Source: Halobacillus fulvus
GTDB taxonomy: Bacteria > Bacillota > Bacilli > Bacillales > Halobacillaceae
Assembly: GCA_004078665.1 (NCBI GenBank)
Contig: SCFO01000001.1
Span: 956,377-1,020,376 of the forward strand
Reading direction: 5' to 3'
DNA: 64,000 bases
The notes under the pieces were generated by a model. The model saw nothing but the letters and a program-made list of their open reading frames with translations, did no database searches and had not been told where the DNA came from. Each line of letters starts with the position of its first letter. Position 1 is the first letter of the stretch. A program made the position numbers and the translations under genes. This document shows, one piece after another, positions 8,868 to 17,580 of this stretch.

Positions 8868-9647
8868 TCATTGAAACATAGATGAATTCATTTCTTTAAT
8901 GGCTGCTTTTTCCAGCCTTGAAACTTGCGCTTGGGAAATCCCGATTTCATCCGCTACTTCCATCTGTGTTTTACCTTGGAAGAAGCGTTTCGTCAAAATC
9001 ATACTTTCCCGGTCATTCAGACGTTTCATTCCCTCTCTTAGCGACAACTCATCAAGCCAGACCGAATCCTTTTCCCTCTCATCCTTTAGCTGGTCGACTA
9101 CAAAGATCGGATCGCCCCCGTCATTGTAAATCGGTTCGAACAAAGATACCGGGTCCTGGATCGCATCCATCGCGAAGACGATATCTTCGTGAGGCACGCC
9201 CATCTTCTCCGCAATCTCGTGAGGGGCAGGATCTTTATTCGTTTCGCTAATCAGCTTCTCCCGCATCTGCAAAGCTTTGTAAGCTGTATCTCTTAAAGAC
9301 CTGGATACACGAATTGGATTGTTGTCCCTCAAATAGCGGCGGATCTCCCCGATAATCATCGGGACTGCATACGTAGAAAATTTTACGTTATGGCTCAAAT
9401 CAAAGTTATCGATCGACTTCATCAAGCCGATACATCCTACTTGAAACAGATCGTCACCGTATTCACCACGATTGTTGAATCGCTGGATGACGGATAGCAC
9501 AAGCCGGAGGTTGCCATTCACCAGCTGTTCGCGGGCTTCAAGCTCTCCACTTTGCAAACGTTGAAACAGGTCTCTCATTTCTTTATTCTTCAGCACAGGA
9601 AGTTTAGATGTATCTACTCCACATATTTCTACCTTATGTCGTGTCAA
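8868..9647 (-). CDS. sigG: Late forespore sigma factor SigG
   Basis: Sigma-70 family factor that directs late forespore transcription. The 259-residue protein starts with the SigG-specific VEICGVDTSKLPVLKN. It has region 2 (NLRLVLSVIQRF, DLFQVGCIGLMKSIDNFD), region 3 and region 4 with the helix-turn-helix TQMEVADEIGISQAQVSRLEK. The start is TTG, seven bases or so after GGGAGGG. A sigma-F/G-like promoter lies at 9682-9710, matching the known logic of sigF first and sigG autoregulation later. It follows sigE, as in B. subtilis. Confidence 0.96.
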   Translation of the reverse strand: MTRHKVEICGVDTSKLPVLKNKEMRDLFQRLQSGELEAREQLVNGNLRLVLSVIQRFNNRGEYGDDLFQVGCIGLMKSIDNFDLSHNVKFSTYAVPMIIGEIRRYLRDNNPIRVSRSLRDTAYKALQMREKLISETNKDPAPHEIAEKMGVPHEDIVFAMDAIQDPVSLFEPIYNDGGDPIFVVDQLKDEREKDSVWLDELSLREGMKRLNDRESMILTKRFFQGKTQMEVADEIGISQAQVSRLEKAAIKEMNSSMFQ

Positions 9648-9681
9648 TGTAAGACCCTCCCAAGAAGCTATAATCAGTTCT

Positions 9682-9710
9682 CAGTATCTCCCTGGGAGGA
9701 AAAATTATGC
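9682..9710 (-). promoter_or_regulatory. Forespore (sigma-F/sigma-G type) promoter of sigG
   Basis: Minus strand: -35-like GCATA (9706-9710), a 14-bp spacer, and GGAGATACTG (9682-9691), which fits the sigma-F -10 pattern GGnnAnAnTn. The spacer is 1-2 bp short of the usual 15-16. It lies in the sigE-sigG gap, where B. subtilis has its sigF-dependent sigG promoter. Confidence 0.6.
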
Positions 9711-9729
9711 ACGACTGGATTCAGGTCCT

Positions 9730-10449
9730 TTAGACCATTTTATCGAATTCACGTTGGAGGCGACGGATGATCTTCTTTTCAAGCCTTGATATATAAGACT
9801 GGGAGATCCCCATCATGTCCGCGACATCTTTTTGTGTTTTTTCTTTTTTACCGATCAGACCGAAGCGCAATTCCATAATTTCCTTTTCACGATCGTTCAA
9901 TTGCTCAAGAGCCGACTTCAAAAGCTTTTTGTCGATCTTCTTTTCAATCCCTTTTGTGATCAAATCCTCTTCTGTTCCTAAAATATCGGATAATAAAAGT
10001 TCGTTCCCGTCCCAATCAACATTGAGAGGTTCATCGAAAGAAACTTCTGTTTTCAGCTTGTTGCTTTTTCTTAAATGCATTAAAATTTCGTTTTCAATAC
10101 AGCGCGATGCATACGTTGCAAGCTTGATTTTTTTCTCTGGATCAAATGTGTTGACCGCTTTGATGAGACCGATTGTCCCGATGCTGATCAAATCCTCGAT
10201 GTTGAGACCTGTATTCTCAAACTTACGGGCAATGTAGACGACAAGACGCAAGTTCCTTTCAATCAGCATTGCTCTTGCCGCTTTGTCACCTTCCGGAAGC
10301 TTTTTCAAAAGCTGATGCTCTTCCTCCCTTGATAATGGAGGCGGCAGGGCTTCACTCCCGCCAATGTAATAGATTTCGTCCTGCTTAATCCCCAGCTTGA
10401 TTAAAAGTCTGTAAAACGACAGCCTTAGCTTAAACCACCACTTCTTCAA
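9730..10449 (-). CDS. sigE: Mother-cell sigma factor precursor pro-sigma-E
   Basis: Early mother-cell sigma factor made as an inactive precursor. The first 27 or so residues form the hydrophobic, basic pro-sequence, with the processing region [17 protein letters not shown] that SpoIIGA cleaves. Regions 2 ([33 protein letters not shown]) and 4 ([22 protein letters not shown]) follow. The length of 239 residues equals that of B. subtilis. The start is TTG with GAGGAGG about 8-9 bases upstream. It lies 16 bp after spoIIGA, so protease and substrate are co-expressed. Confidence 0.97.
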   Translation of the reverse strand: MKKWWFKLRLSFYRLLIKLGIKQDEIYYIGGSEALPPPLSREEEHQLLKKLPEGDKAARAMLIERNLRLVVYIARKFENTGLNIEDLISIGTIGLIKAVNTFDPEKKIKLATYASRCIENEILMHLRKSNKLKTEVSFDEPLNVDWDGNELLLSDILGTEEDLITKGIEKKIDKKLLKSALEQLNDREKEIMELRFGLIGKKEKTQKDVADMMGISQSYISRLEKKIIRRLQREFDKMV

Positions 10450-10465
10450 TACTCCATCCTCCTCA

Positions 10466-11395
10466 CTAGGCCGATTTCCCTTTGATCATGACATGCGGAT
10501 GAATCAATACCTGATAGCTCCGGTCGCTCGTTAAATCATGCTGCTGAACCCCGAGAAGGGGATGTTCGATTCTGACCGGTCCCTCCGTCGTTTCAATCGT
10601 GATCGCGTCGACAAGCAGCGTCACAAGTAACTGCCCACTGATGCCCGCCGCCTGATACGGGACAAGTCTCACGGCTGACTCCACTTCCTCTGGAAGCTGA
10701 TCCATGGAGGTGACCACCTTTTCAATCGTAAGATCAGCCAACACTTTCCTGTCGATAAGCTGTTGCCACACCTGTCCATCCGCCAAAAAAACCATCTTCC
10801 TCGAGACCGGATCAATCAACTGGTTTCCACTGTCGATCATGCCCTGAACCTCAGCCACTTTTCCATTCCATTCCACCGTGACATTGTAAATGTTTTCAAG
10901 CTTCATCTTATGAACAGCTACTTCGTTCAACCGCCATTTCGTAAACAAGTAAGAACAAGGAAAACCGACAACAACGAACAGCCAACTGACCGGATCTCCA
11001 TACCCACCCGAGAACGTAATCACTGCGCCCCCTTGTACATTCAGCTCCGTTGACAGAAAATAATGGACCCCAAGCATACTTCCACCCATGGCGAACGTAA
11101 TAAAATAAAAGCTGATCCACTGCATCAGAAACTTACGAAGGGAAGAGTAGGAAAAAGCTACCCAGATGATCAACAAAGAGAACAACACCTTCCCCCAACT
11201 GCTCACCAGCCATGAATCCGGATAGTAAACCGAAAGCGGTACAATCGTCGAAGCAATGAATGCTCCAAGACCGAGACGGATCCTCGAAGCCTTCACCTTG
11301 GTTACCCCTATCGTCAAGTTCAGGATCATGGCATCCATCATTAAATTCAACGCCCACACGGCATCCAGGTAGATGTTCCTCTCTCCCTTCTCCAA
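10466..11395 (-). CDS. spoIIGA: Sporulation sigma-E factor-processing peptidase SpoIIGA
   Basis: Membrane aspartic protease that cleaves pro-sigma-E after SpoIIR signals from the forespore. The N-terminal half has five or so transmembrane segments; the C-terminal half carries the catalytic [12 protein letters not shown] motif. The family N-terminus would be roughly (M)[11 protein letters not shown]. The only canonical start near it is TTG at 11395, but that codon overlaps the ribosome site and lies only about 7 bases after the inferred transcription start. An ATC codon at 11374 has a GGGAGAGAGG site just upstream and gives IYLDAVW as the N-terminus. The true start is uncertain. Confidence 0.92.
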   Translation of the reverse strand: MEKGERNIYLDAVWALNLMMDAMILNLTIGVTKVKASRIRLGLGAFIASTIVPLSVYYPDSWLVSSWGKVLFSLLIIWVAFSYSSLRKFLMQWISFYFITFAMGGSMLGVHYFLSTELNVQGGAVITFSGGYGDPVSWLFVVVGFPCSYLFTKWRLNEVAVHKMKLENIYNVTVEWNGKVAEVQGMIDSGNQLIDPVSRKMVFLADGQVWQQLIDRKVLADLTIEKVVTSMDQLPEEVESAVRLVPYQAAGISGQLLVTLLVDAITIETTEGPVRIEHPLLGVQQHDLTSDRSYQVLIHPHVMIKGKSA

Positions 11396-11408
11396 CGTTA
11401 TAGAGAAA

Positions 11409-11443
11409 AGTATAGGCTTGTTCGAGCAAAAAGTCTGTCGCAA
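11409..11443 (-). promoter_or_regulatory. spoIIG promoter with Spo0A-type box
   Basis: Minus strand: TTGCGACA (11436-11443), one base from the Spo0A box core TTCGACA, overlaps a -35-like TTGCGA; -10 TATACT lies at 11409-11414, about 23 bp away. The B. subtilis spoIIG promoter is known for a 22-bp spacer activated by phosphorylated Spo0A. A second weak box-like sequence (AACGACAA on the minus strand) lies near 11480. Confidence 0.6.
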
Positions 11444-11551
11444 TCTGAATATGAAAAAAGCTAGTTTTGCCGTAATCTGTCTTGTCGTTTGAAATTGGTT
11501 ATTTTGATCGGGATCTGAGGTGTTTCTTTCGAGGAAAGGGCGCGCGCATTG

Positions 11552-11791
11552 CGTAACAGAGACACTTAATTACGGAACAGATGCTCCGCACGGGAACAGA
11601 GACTCACCGGAAAGGAACAGAGCACAACCGTTAGGGAACAGACCAATCACGTTGCGGATCAGAGACACTCACTTTCGGAACAGACGACCCGCACGGGAAC
11701 AGAGACTCACCGGAAAGGAACAGAGCACAACCGTTAGGGAACAGACCAATCACGTTGCGGATCAGAGACACTCACTTTCGGAACAGACAGA
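11552..11791. repeat. Hierarchical tandem repeat of AACAGA-centred units
   Basis: Two nearly identical 103-bp units (11586-11688 and 11689-11791) follow a partial third. Within each unit, GGAACAGA (or GGATCAGA) recurs every 17-22 bp with different short sequences between. No open frame looks coding. It occupies most of the 11444-11858 gap between spoIIGA and ftsZ, the place of bpr in B. subtilis. The only other elements seen there are the spoIIG promoter and the ftsZ terminator. Confidence 0.9.
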
Positions 11792-11819
11792 CACCCTCTC
11801 CCCCATCACAAACACAAAA

Positions 11820-11847
11820 AACCCGCTGCCAATGATGGCAACGGGTC
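11820..11847 (-). terminator. Terminator of ftsAZ
   Basis: The minus strand has a 10-bp stem (ACCCGTTGCC with GGCAGCGGGT, 11821-11846) followed by six T residues, 12 bp after the ftsZ stop. Confidence 0.88.
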
Positions 11848-11858
11848 TCGTTAGTCGA

Positions 11859-13007
11859 TTATCTGCGACGATTACGATTTCTTAAGAATGTCGGGATATC
11901 CAGTGTATCTTCTTCCTGATTCGGCGCCTTCTGCTGTTGAGGCTGAGGAGCTTCGCGGCGAGGCTGCTCGTCTCTTACCGTGCGCTCAATCGTGTTTGGT
12001 TTCGGCTGTTGCTGCGGTTGAGGACGCTTCTTCTGCTGTCCTTCAGCCAGCTGACTTTCGTCAAAACCAGTCGCGATAACCGTTACAACAATTTCGTCTT
12101 TCAGGTTTTCGTTAATCACAGAACCGAAGATGACGTTTACTTCTTGATCTGCTGCGGATGTTACGATATCAGCCGCTTCTTGTACTTCATACAAGCTAAG
12201 GTTCGAGCCTCCGCTGATGTTCATCAGGACACCATGGGCACCATCAATGGATGTTTCCAGTAATGGAGAGGAGATGGCTTTCTTAGCGGCTTCAGCAGCA
12301 CGACTCTCTCCTGTAGCAATACCGATTCCCATCAAGGCGGACCCTTTATCTACCATGATTGTCTTCACGTCGGCAAAGTCAACGTTGATGAGACCTGGTA
12401 CAGCAATTAGATCGGAAATGCCTTGTACACCTTGACGAAGCACGTTATCCGCTTCACGGAACGCTTCAAGCATCGGTGTGTTTTTGTCGACGATTTCAAG
12501 TAGTCGATCGTTTGGAATGACGATCAGTGTATCTACCGCACCTTTAAGGCCGTCAATTCCACCTGTTGCCTGTGTCGAACGTTTGCGTCCTTCAAATGTA
12601 AATGGTCGTGTCACGACACCTACCGTCAATGCGCCTAGTTCTTTCGCTACCTGTGCGATGACAGGAGCAGCACCGGTACCAGTTCCTCCACCCATTCCGG
12701 CTGTTACGAACACCATGTCCGCACCTTGAAGGGCTTCTTCTAACTGTTCTTTACTTTCTTCAGCCGCTTTACGACCGACTTCTGGATTGGCTCCAGCACC
12801 AAGGCCGCGCGTCAATTTTCCTCCGATTTGCATTTTCACTTCCGCTTTGGAGAGGTTCAATGCTTGAGCATCTGTGTTCACAGCGATGAATTCGACTCCT
12901 TGAACACCATGCTCGATCATACGGTTGACGGCGTTGCTTCCGCCTCCGCCGACACCAATAACTTTTATCGTTGCTAATTGGTCCATGCTTGTATCAAAAT
13001 CTAACAT
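11859..13007 (-). CDS. ftsZ: Cell division GTPase FtsZ
   Basis: Tubulin-like GTPase that forms the Z ring. The 382-residue protein has the nucleotide-binding [13 protein letters not shown] near residue 17, the tubulin signature [10 protein letters not shown] near 105-114, and the T7-loop [12 protein letters not shown] Gln/Pro-rich linker (about 320-365) precedes the C-terminal peptide [13 protein letters not shown] that binds FtsA, SepF and regulators. It follows ftsA by 77 bp, as in most Firmicutes. Confidence 0.98.
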   Translation of the reverse strand: MLDFDTSMDQLATIKVIGVGGGGSNAVNRMIEHGVQGVEFIAVNTDAQALNLSKAEVKMQIGGKLTRGLGAGANPEVGRKAAEESKEQLEEALQGADMVFVTAGMGGGTGTGAAPVIAQVAKELGALTVGVVTRPFTFEGRKRSTQATGGIDGLKGAVDTLIVIPNDRLLEIVDKNTPMLEAFREADNVLRQGVQGISDLIAVPGLINVDFADVKTIMVDKGSALMGIGIATGESRAAEAAKKAISSPLLETSIDGAHGVLMNISGGSNLSLYEVQEAADIVTSAADQEVNVIFGSVINENLKDEIVVTVIATGFDESQLAEGQQKKRPQPQQQPKPNTIERTVRDEQPRREAPQPQQQKAPNQEEDTLDIPTFLRNRNRRR

Positions 13008-13084
13008 CTTCCGTTCCTCCTAATACACGAGATTACAAGATTTATCGCACCGTCCGTCCTTTGACCGACTACACGCTTGTTCCA

Positions 13085-14383
13085 TTAATCAAAGAAATAC
13101 TTTAACAAATTGGAAAATCCGCCTTCTTTTTTCTTTTCAGGCTTTTCTTTCTCTTCTTTCGGTTGTTGCTGCTTCACGACACGCTTCTGCTTTTTAGGGG
13201 CAGGCTGCTGTTCAAAATCTCCGGATACAGATGGAAAAATCTCTTTTCCTTGTATTTTCGCATTACGATACGCGAATTGCAAGATGCCAACGCCACTTGT
13301 GAACTGTGGTTCTCTTACTCCGATGTAATCCGGAATCGCTAGTCTTACATTGGAATGGAAAACATCTTGAGCAAGCTCCAAGACACCTGGCATGTTCATC
13401 GTTCCACCAGTGAGGACGAAACCACCTGGCAATTCCCGTACTCCCATACGTTGAAGTTCCTGTGCTGCAAATACATAAATTTCTTCTAGTCTAGCTTCAA
13501 TCATATCAGAGATTTGCAGTTGATTGAATGATTGTTCGCGATTACTTCCAATAATAGTAACAGAAAAGTTTTCCTCTTCATTTGCATCGTCGAAAAAAGC
13601 GTGACCATGGTTGATTTTGACTTGTTCTGCCTCCTCTGTCGAAGTACGCAGACCGATGGACAAGTCTTTCGTTAAATTGTCTCCACCGAAAGGAACCATG
13701 CTTGTCCCTTTGAGATGACCTTCCTCGAATACCGAAACGGTCGTTGAGCCGCCTCCAACATCGACGAGGGCTACTCCCAAGTTCTTTTCATCTTCAGATA
13801 GAGATACTGTCCCTGAAGCGAGCGGCTGCAGACAGACATCCAGCACCTCCAACCCAGCGCGTTCTACACATTTCAATGTATTATGTAAAACGGTCTTCGC
13901 ACACGTGATGATCATCCCTTCCATTTCAAGGCGGACACCAATCATGCCTCTAGGATCCGTGATTTCATCCTGTCCGTCTACGATAAACTGACGCGGGATG
14001 ACATCAATGATTTCACGTTCCGGTGGAATCGAAACCACCTGTGCCGCATCAATCACCCGGCTGATATCTTCGTTTCCGATCTCTCTGCTTTCGCTAGAGA
14101 CGGCCACTACACCATGGCAAGGCTGAAGCTGAATGTGATTTCCGTTCACGCCTACTACGACGCGATCAATTTTCATATCGACCATTCGCTCCGCCTGTTC
14201 AACAGCTGTTCGAATTGAATGGACCGTTTGATCTATATCTACGATCGCACCTTTTTTAAGTCCTTTTGTTTTCGCCGAACCAACTCCGATAATGTTGAGA
14301 CTATCGTTTAAAATCTCCCCAATGATGACTTTGATTCGACTCGTTCCTATATCTAAACTCACTAAAATTTCATTCTGGTTCAC
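13085..14383 (-). CDS. ftsA: Cell division protein FtsA
   Basis: Actin-like ATPase that tethers FtsZ to the membrane. The 432-residue protein has the phosphate-1 motif SLDIGTSRIKVIIGE near residue 9, the phosphate-2 motif VDVGGGSTTVSVFE near 207, and GGFVLTGGTMNMPG near 345. A Lys/Gln/Glu-rich linker leads to a C-terminal amphipathic helix (FSNLLKYFFD) for membrane binding. The start is GTG after GGAGGTG. It is cotranscribed with ftsZ. The 181 bp upstream probably hold the ftsAZ promoters, which I could not define. Confidence 0.97.
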   Translation of the reverse strand: MNQNEILVSLDIGTSRIKVIIGEILNDSLNIIGVGSAKTKGLKKGAIVDIDQTVHSIRTAVEQAERMVDMKIDRVVVGVNGNHIQLQPCHGVVAVSSESREIGNEDISRVIDAAQVVSIPPEREIIDVIPRQFIVDGQDEITDPRGMIGVRLEMEGMIITCAKTVLHNTLKCVERAGLEVLDVCLQPLASGTVSLSEDEKNLGVALVDVGGGSTTVSVFEEGHLKGTSMVPFGGDNLTKDLSIGLRTSTEEAEQVKINHGHAFFDDANEEENFSVTIIGSNREQSFNQLQISDMIEARLEEIYVFAAQELQRMGVRELPGGFVLTGGTMNMPGVLELAQDVFHSNVRLAIPDYIGVREPQFTSGVGILQFAYRNAKIQGKEIFPSVSGDFEQQPAPKKQKRVVKQQQPKEEKEKPEKKKEGGFSNLLKYFFD

Positions 14384-14564
14384 CAGTGACGCACCTCCTG
14401 TAACAAGCCATATAAGTAGTTCAAATCATATCGAATTCATAACGAAAATACAATCTCTGAAATCGAAACGTAAATGAATTGATATATTCTTCATCTTAAT
14501 TCCGTGAAAAACGTGTTATTACTTGTATTCCACATACTTTGTTAAAAGTCCTTTTTAAAAAGGA

Positions 14565-14945
14565 TTATTTTTTGTTTGTTTTAGTTAGTAATTTCTGGTC
14601 GATCAAATGACGGCGAATACTCGCTAAATTCTGGAACAGGCGGACACCGAAAGCAAACACGGCTGCCAGGTACAAATCGATCCCGAGCTGCACACCGAGA
14701 AACGCCAGTAAAGCTGCCAGTGATACATTGAAAAAGAATCCAGTGAGGAAAACCGTTTCATTGAAGGTTCGTTCGATTTGAGCACGGATGCCTCCAAGCA
14801 GCGTATCAAAAGCTGCCAGTACTGCAATCGATAAGTAATCCGAGTATTCATTAGGAATCTGGATGTTTGTAAGCAGTCCTAGCGAAAGACCGATGATCAG
14901 AAACAAGACCGGGAGTAACCACATATCATTCACCAGTTTCTTCAA
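14565..14945 (-). CDS. sbp: Small basic protein Sbp (DUF1290)
   Basis: A 126-residue membrane protein with about four hydrophobic segments and a basic C-terminal tail (RHLIDQKLLTKTNKK). The Sbp family lies between divIB/DUF881 genes and ftsA in many Firmicutes and actinobacteria; its function is unknown, with a division role inferred from position. It overlaps the end of the preceding DUF881 gene by 20 bp, showing tight coupling. Confidence 0.9.
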   Translation of the reverse strand: MKKLVNDMWLLPVLFLIIGLSLGLLTNIQIPNEYSDYLSIAVLAAFDTLLGGIRAQIERTFNETVFLTGFFFNVSLAALLAFLGVQLGIDLYLAAVFAFGVRLFQNLASIRRHLIDQKLLTKTNKK

Positions 14946-15633
14946 ATATTTCTAAATACAATGGATCTTCATATTTTGGAAGCTTCAGTTGCTCCTTCAC
15001 TTCCATTTGGATATCCAGGTTCTCTATCATAAACATTTCACTGGATGTGCTTGCTTCCATATAGTTCTTCAGTCGCTCCGGCTGATCGGTCAAGATTTGC
15101 ACGTTCAGCGGAAGAGACGGCAATGGACGGTTATTCAAATACGTAGATCCATTGACATCCCTAATCGGCGATAAGTTTGTAAGCCGTTCTCCGCCAATTG
15201 AAATCTCTTCTGCTCCGAACTTATTCAAATCATTGATCAACCTCATAAGTAAAGATGGCGTAATCACGGGATATTCCTGGACGATATCGACATTCTCGAG
15301 AAAGATAGGGGATATCGTCAGTTCGACTCCCATCCCTTCCACTTCTGTAAGGCCCACTCTCGCCTCTAAATCATCAATCGACTTCCGCAACGTATTCAAT
15401 TGTTGTTGAGACGATTCGGCCTCGTACGTGGTGAGTGTCTCGTCTGCGGCTGAAATCTTCTCAAGCAGATCCTGCTGCACTTCCTGCTGCTGAATCAATG
15501 CTTCGCGGACTTCCCATTCATCCCGTGTATCCCTCACCTCCGGCTCTGCTGTGGTCGTCTGGTATTGGACCGCTACCATAAATCCGATTAAAAGACAGAT
15601 GAAGGACACCATCCAAAGCGGTTTGTTTTTCAT
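14926..15633 (-). CDS. ylxX: DUF881 protein YlxX
   Basis: A 235-residue protein with one N-terminal membrane anchor (about residues 7-25), an extracytoplasmic coiled coil (about 35-100), and the DUF881 domain with VDIVQEYPVITPSLLMRLINDLNKFGAEEISIGGERL. The function of DUF881 is unknown; it occurs in division clusters. The ATG at 15633 has GAAGGGTGA just upstream and is preferred to the GTG at 15642. A paralogue, ylxW, directly precedes it. Confidence 0.88.
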   Translation of the reverse strand: MKNKPLWMVSFICLLIGFMVAVQYQTTTAEPEVRDTRDEWEVREALIQQQEVQQDLLEKISAADETLTTYEAESSQQQLNTLRKSIDDLEARVGLTEVEGMGVELTISPIFLENVDIVQEYPVITPSLLMRLINDLNKFGAEEISIGGERLTNLSPIRDVNGSTYLNNRPLPSLPLNVQILTDQPERLKNYMEASTSSEMFMIENLDIQMEVKEQLKLPKYEDPLYLEIFEETGE

Positions 15634-15638
15634 TCTGT

Positions 15639-16340
15639 TCACCCTTCAGTTGACAGCCTTGCTCTCATGGAGAGATCATTTTGCGTCGATACCGCAACAT
15701 CCACATTGTCTGCTTCCAGCTGATCGATGACTCCCATCGTCAAATCAAGACTCGAAGATAAAACTTCTTCATCACCGATAGCTGAAATGACAAATGGCGC
15801 TGGATGCTGAATCCCATCGACCGTGATCACCGGTCCTGTACAGGCGATGTAGCTATCACTGAAATAACGCTGCCCGTTAATCGCTACGGCCTTAGCCCCA
15901 GCGCTCAACAGCTCATTGATGACCATATGGACATGACTCTCATGGACGATGTAATCATTGACATTGTCCTCATCCGGAATGTATTCAGCATCCCTAAGGA
16001 CTACCTCAACTCCCGGGCCATCGACTGATAATTCGCCAACTAGCTTTTGCAGGCGGTTCTTACGGTCCACAAGGTCAGGGACAACCTGCTCACTACCAGC
16101 CAAACTTTCCTCATAGCTTCGGATCTGATCCCGTTTGTCTCTCCACTCTTCTCTCAGCTGTTTGTTGCGCTTTTCAATCTCAAGGAGCTGCTGCTGGTAG
16201 AAATATTCTTTCTCCCATTGGGAATCACTCAGCTTCACCATTTCCGGCTTATCTTTCGTCTGCTGATAGCTAAACGCGATCAAGAAACCCGACACAAGCA
16301 ATACGAGAGAGAGAATCAATGATTTATTCCTGCGCTTCAT
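15639..16340 (-). CDS. ylxW: DUF881 protein YlxW
   Basis: Paralogue of the next gene with the same plan in 233 residues: an N-terminal membrane anchor (KSLILSLVLLVSGFLIAFSY), a coiled coil (about 45-105), and the DUF881 domain with VNDYIVHESHVHMVINELLSAGAKAVAINGQRY. The ATG at 16340 follows GAGGAGCC and overlaps the divIB stop by 17 bp. An upstream start at 16382 lies deeper in divIB and is rejected. Its role is unknown, presumably at the division site. Confidence 0.88.
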   Translation of the reverse strand: MKRRNKSLILSLVLLVSGFLIAFSYQQTKDKPEMVKLSDSQWEKEYFYQQQLLEIEKRNKQLREEWRDKRDQIRSYEESLAGSEQVVPDLVDRKNRLQKLVGELSVDGPGVEVVLRDAEYIPDEDNVNDYIVHESHVHMVINELLSAGAKAVAINGQRYFSDSYIACTGPVITVDGIQHPAPFVISAIGDEEVLSSSLDLTMGVIDQLEADNVDVAVSTQNDLSMRARLSTEG

Positions 16341-17109
16341 CGCTTGGCTCCTCTTCTCCCTCAGCCTGTGGGTACTCTTCAAAATAAGCCCCTACACCGA
16401 TATGTATGATTCCTCGTGCACCTTCCTCAAGCTGAGATACGATGGATGGATAGGCAGGCATTTTCGTCGAAAAATTACGGATCGTCGACTCTACCTGAAA
16501 ACCATCATTCATATACAATGTAATTTTATAAGGGTTTCCTTCTTCCGGAACCCAGTGAATTTCTGATATTAACGACGCCACACTGGAAGGCAGCAATTTC
16601 AACTCCTGTGACATTTCCTTCAGATACGTCTCTTTTGAGAAGCCTACTAAAACCGGAGCATCTCCACCCGGCAAAGCCGAAGAACCCGAAAGCTCTGTCC
16701 CGTTTTCAAGAATGGGCTTATACACGCCGTCTGTGTTGACATAGCCGATTCGTTCCGCTTCATTCACTTCAATCTGAATGGTGTTCGGAAACTTTCGGTC
16801 GACTTCTGCAAAGGTAATTTCTTTATGAGACTCTAGAGCTTTTTTGACTTCATCAGGATCGACCTGCCAGTAGTTCGTCTCGTTTGTCACTCTTGAAAGA
16901 TCAATGATCTCTTCTGCGCTCACATGCTGTTCCCCCACCACTTCGATATTTCGAACGTGGCTGAGCGGGGATTGTAAGTAGATGACCGTGCCAATCAGCA
17001 AAAATAAAATCGCCAAGTAAGTAATCAATCGTCTGTTCGCTTTTTTCTTTCTACGTTGTTTCAACTTAGGAATTCGTTCTTCTATGGAAACGACTTTCTT
17101 CTCTTCCAT
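16324..17109 (-). CDS. divIB: Cell division protein DivIB/FtsQ
   Basis: Bitopic divisome protein that works with FtsL and DivIC to control septal wall synthesis. Residues 1-30 are cytoplasmic and very basic (KLKQRRKKKANRR), about 31-48 form the membrane anchor, then come the POTRA domain beginning HVRNIEVVGEQHVSAEEII and the beta domain, ending in an acidic tail (EGEEEPSDEAQE). The ATG at 17109 is better spaced from AAGGAG than the ATG at 17118. Upstream, murG and murB are missing and a 471-bp gap separates it from spoVE. Confidence 0.94.
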   Translation of the reverse strand: MEEKKVVSIEERIPKLKQRRKKKANRRLITYLAILFLLIGTVIYLQSPLSHVRNIEVVGEQHVSAEEIIDLSRVTNETNYWQVDPDEVKKALESHKEITFAEVDRKFPNTIQIEVNEAERIGYVNTDGVYKPILENGTELSGSSALPGGDAPVLVGFSKETYLKEMSQELKLLPSSVASLISEIHWVPEEGNPYKITLYMNDGFQVESTIRNFSTKMPAYPSIVSQLEEGARGIIHIGVGAYFEEYPQAEGEEEPSDEAQE

Positions 17110-17580
17110 AACGGGCATTTCTCCTTACTTCATTGACCCATTTCATTCAAAAATGATCGCAAAGAGAATGTACGTTCATCCTCCTTTACGAATACTGCCA
17201 TTATATCACAAATTCACCCGTTTAGAGGGACAGACTTTCACTAGTTTCATATTTATTTTGATTATTCTTTACTTTTTGAGACAGCAAAAAAAGAACAACC
17301 TAAATGCTGAAGGACCCCGACATATATACCACGCTTTTCATTAGGTTAAACATGAAAAGAAAGCGCGTCGTCAGATCCCATTAAAACTCCCGGATGGAAA
17401 CATTCGCTTCTATCACTTTTTGAAAAGACAACGGCTCTTATAACTATACGAATGCACGCCTGGCAAGTTGGGGGCTATTTGATCATTACTTTTTATTTAA
17501 GGCCAATTTCACGGCTCAATATCCTCTGTCATCATCATCCGTAACCATAAAAAAGAACGGTCCCGTATAGGAACCGTCCC
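17110..17580 (-). other. spoVE-divIB gap with candidate promoter and attenuator/sRNA
   Basis: No gene is seen in these 471 bp, where B. subtilis has murG and murB. On the minus strand there is the spoVE terminator, then TTGCCA (17461-17466), an 18-bp spacer and TATAAG (17437-17442), and further on a hairpin (17297-17306 with 17339-17347) followed by seven T residues (17286-17292). This could be a divIB promoter with a leader terminator, or a small RNA of about 140 nt. Confidence 0.45.
17551..17579 (-). terminator. Terminator of spoVE
   Basis: The minus strand has a 10-bp stem with two wobble-like positions (GGACGGTTCC with GGGACCGTTC) followed by six T residues, directly next to the spoVE stop. 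It separates spoVE from divIB. Confidence 0.8.

Noticed and set aside
11552-11791. CRISPR-like array of short repeats
   Set aside because: The spacers between AACAGA units are not unique; they repeat exactly with a 103-bp period. The repeat core is only about 8 bp and no cas genes are present.
11520-11885. Plus-strand open frame of 121 codons across the repeat
   Set aside because: It is translated repeat with no ribosome site, ends inside antisense ftsZ and has the composition of random sequence.
14521-14570. Inverted repeat after sbp as terminator
   Set aside because: The A/T-only self-complementary stretch has no loop and no downstream T run of the right polarity.
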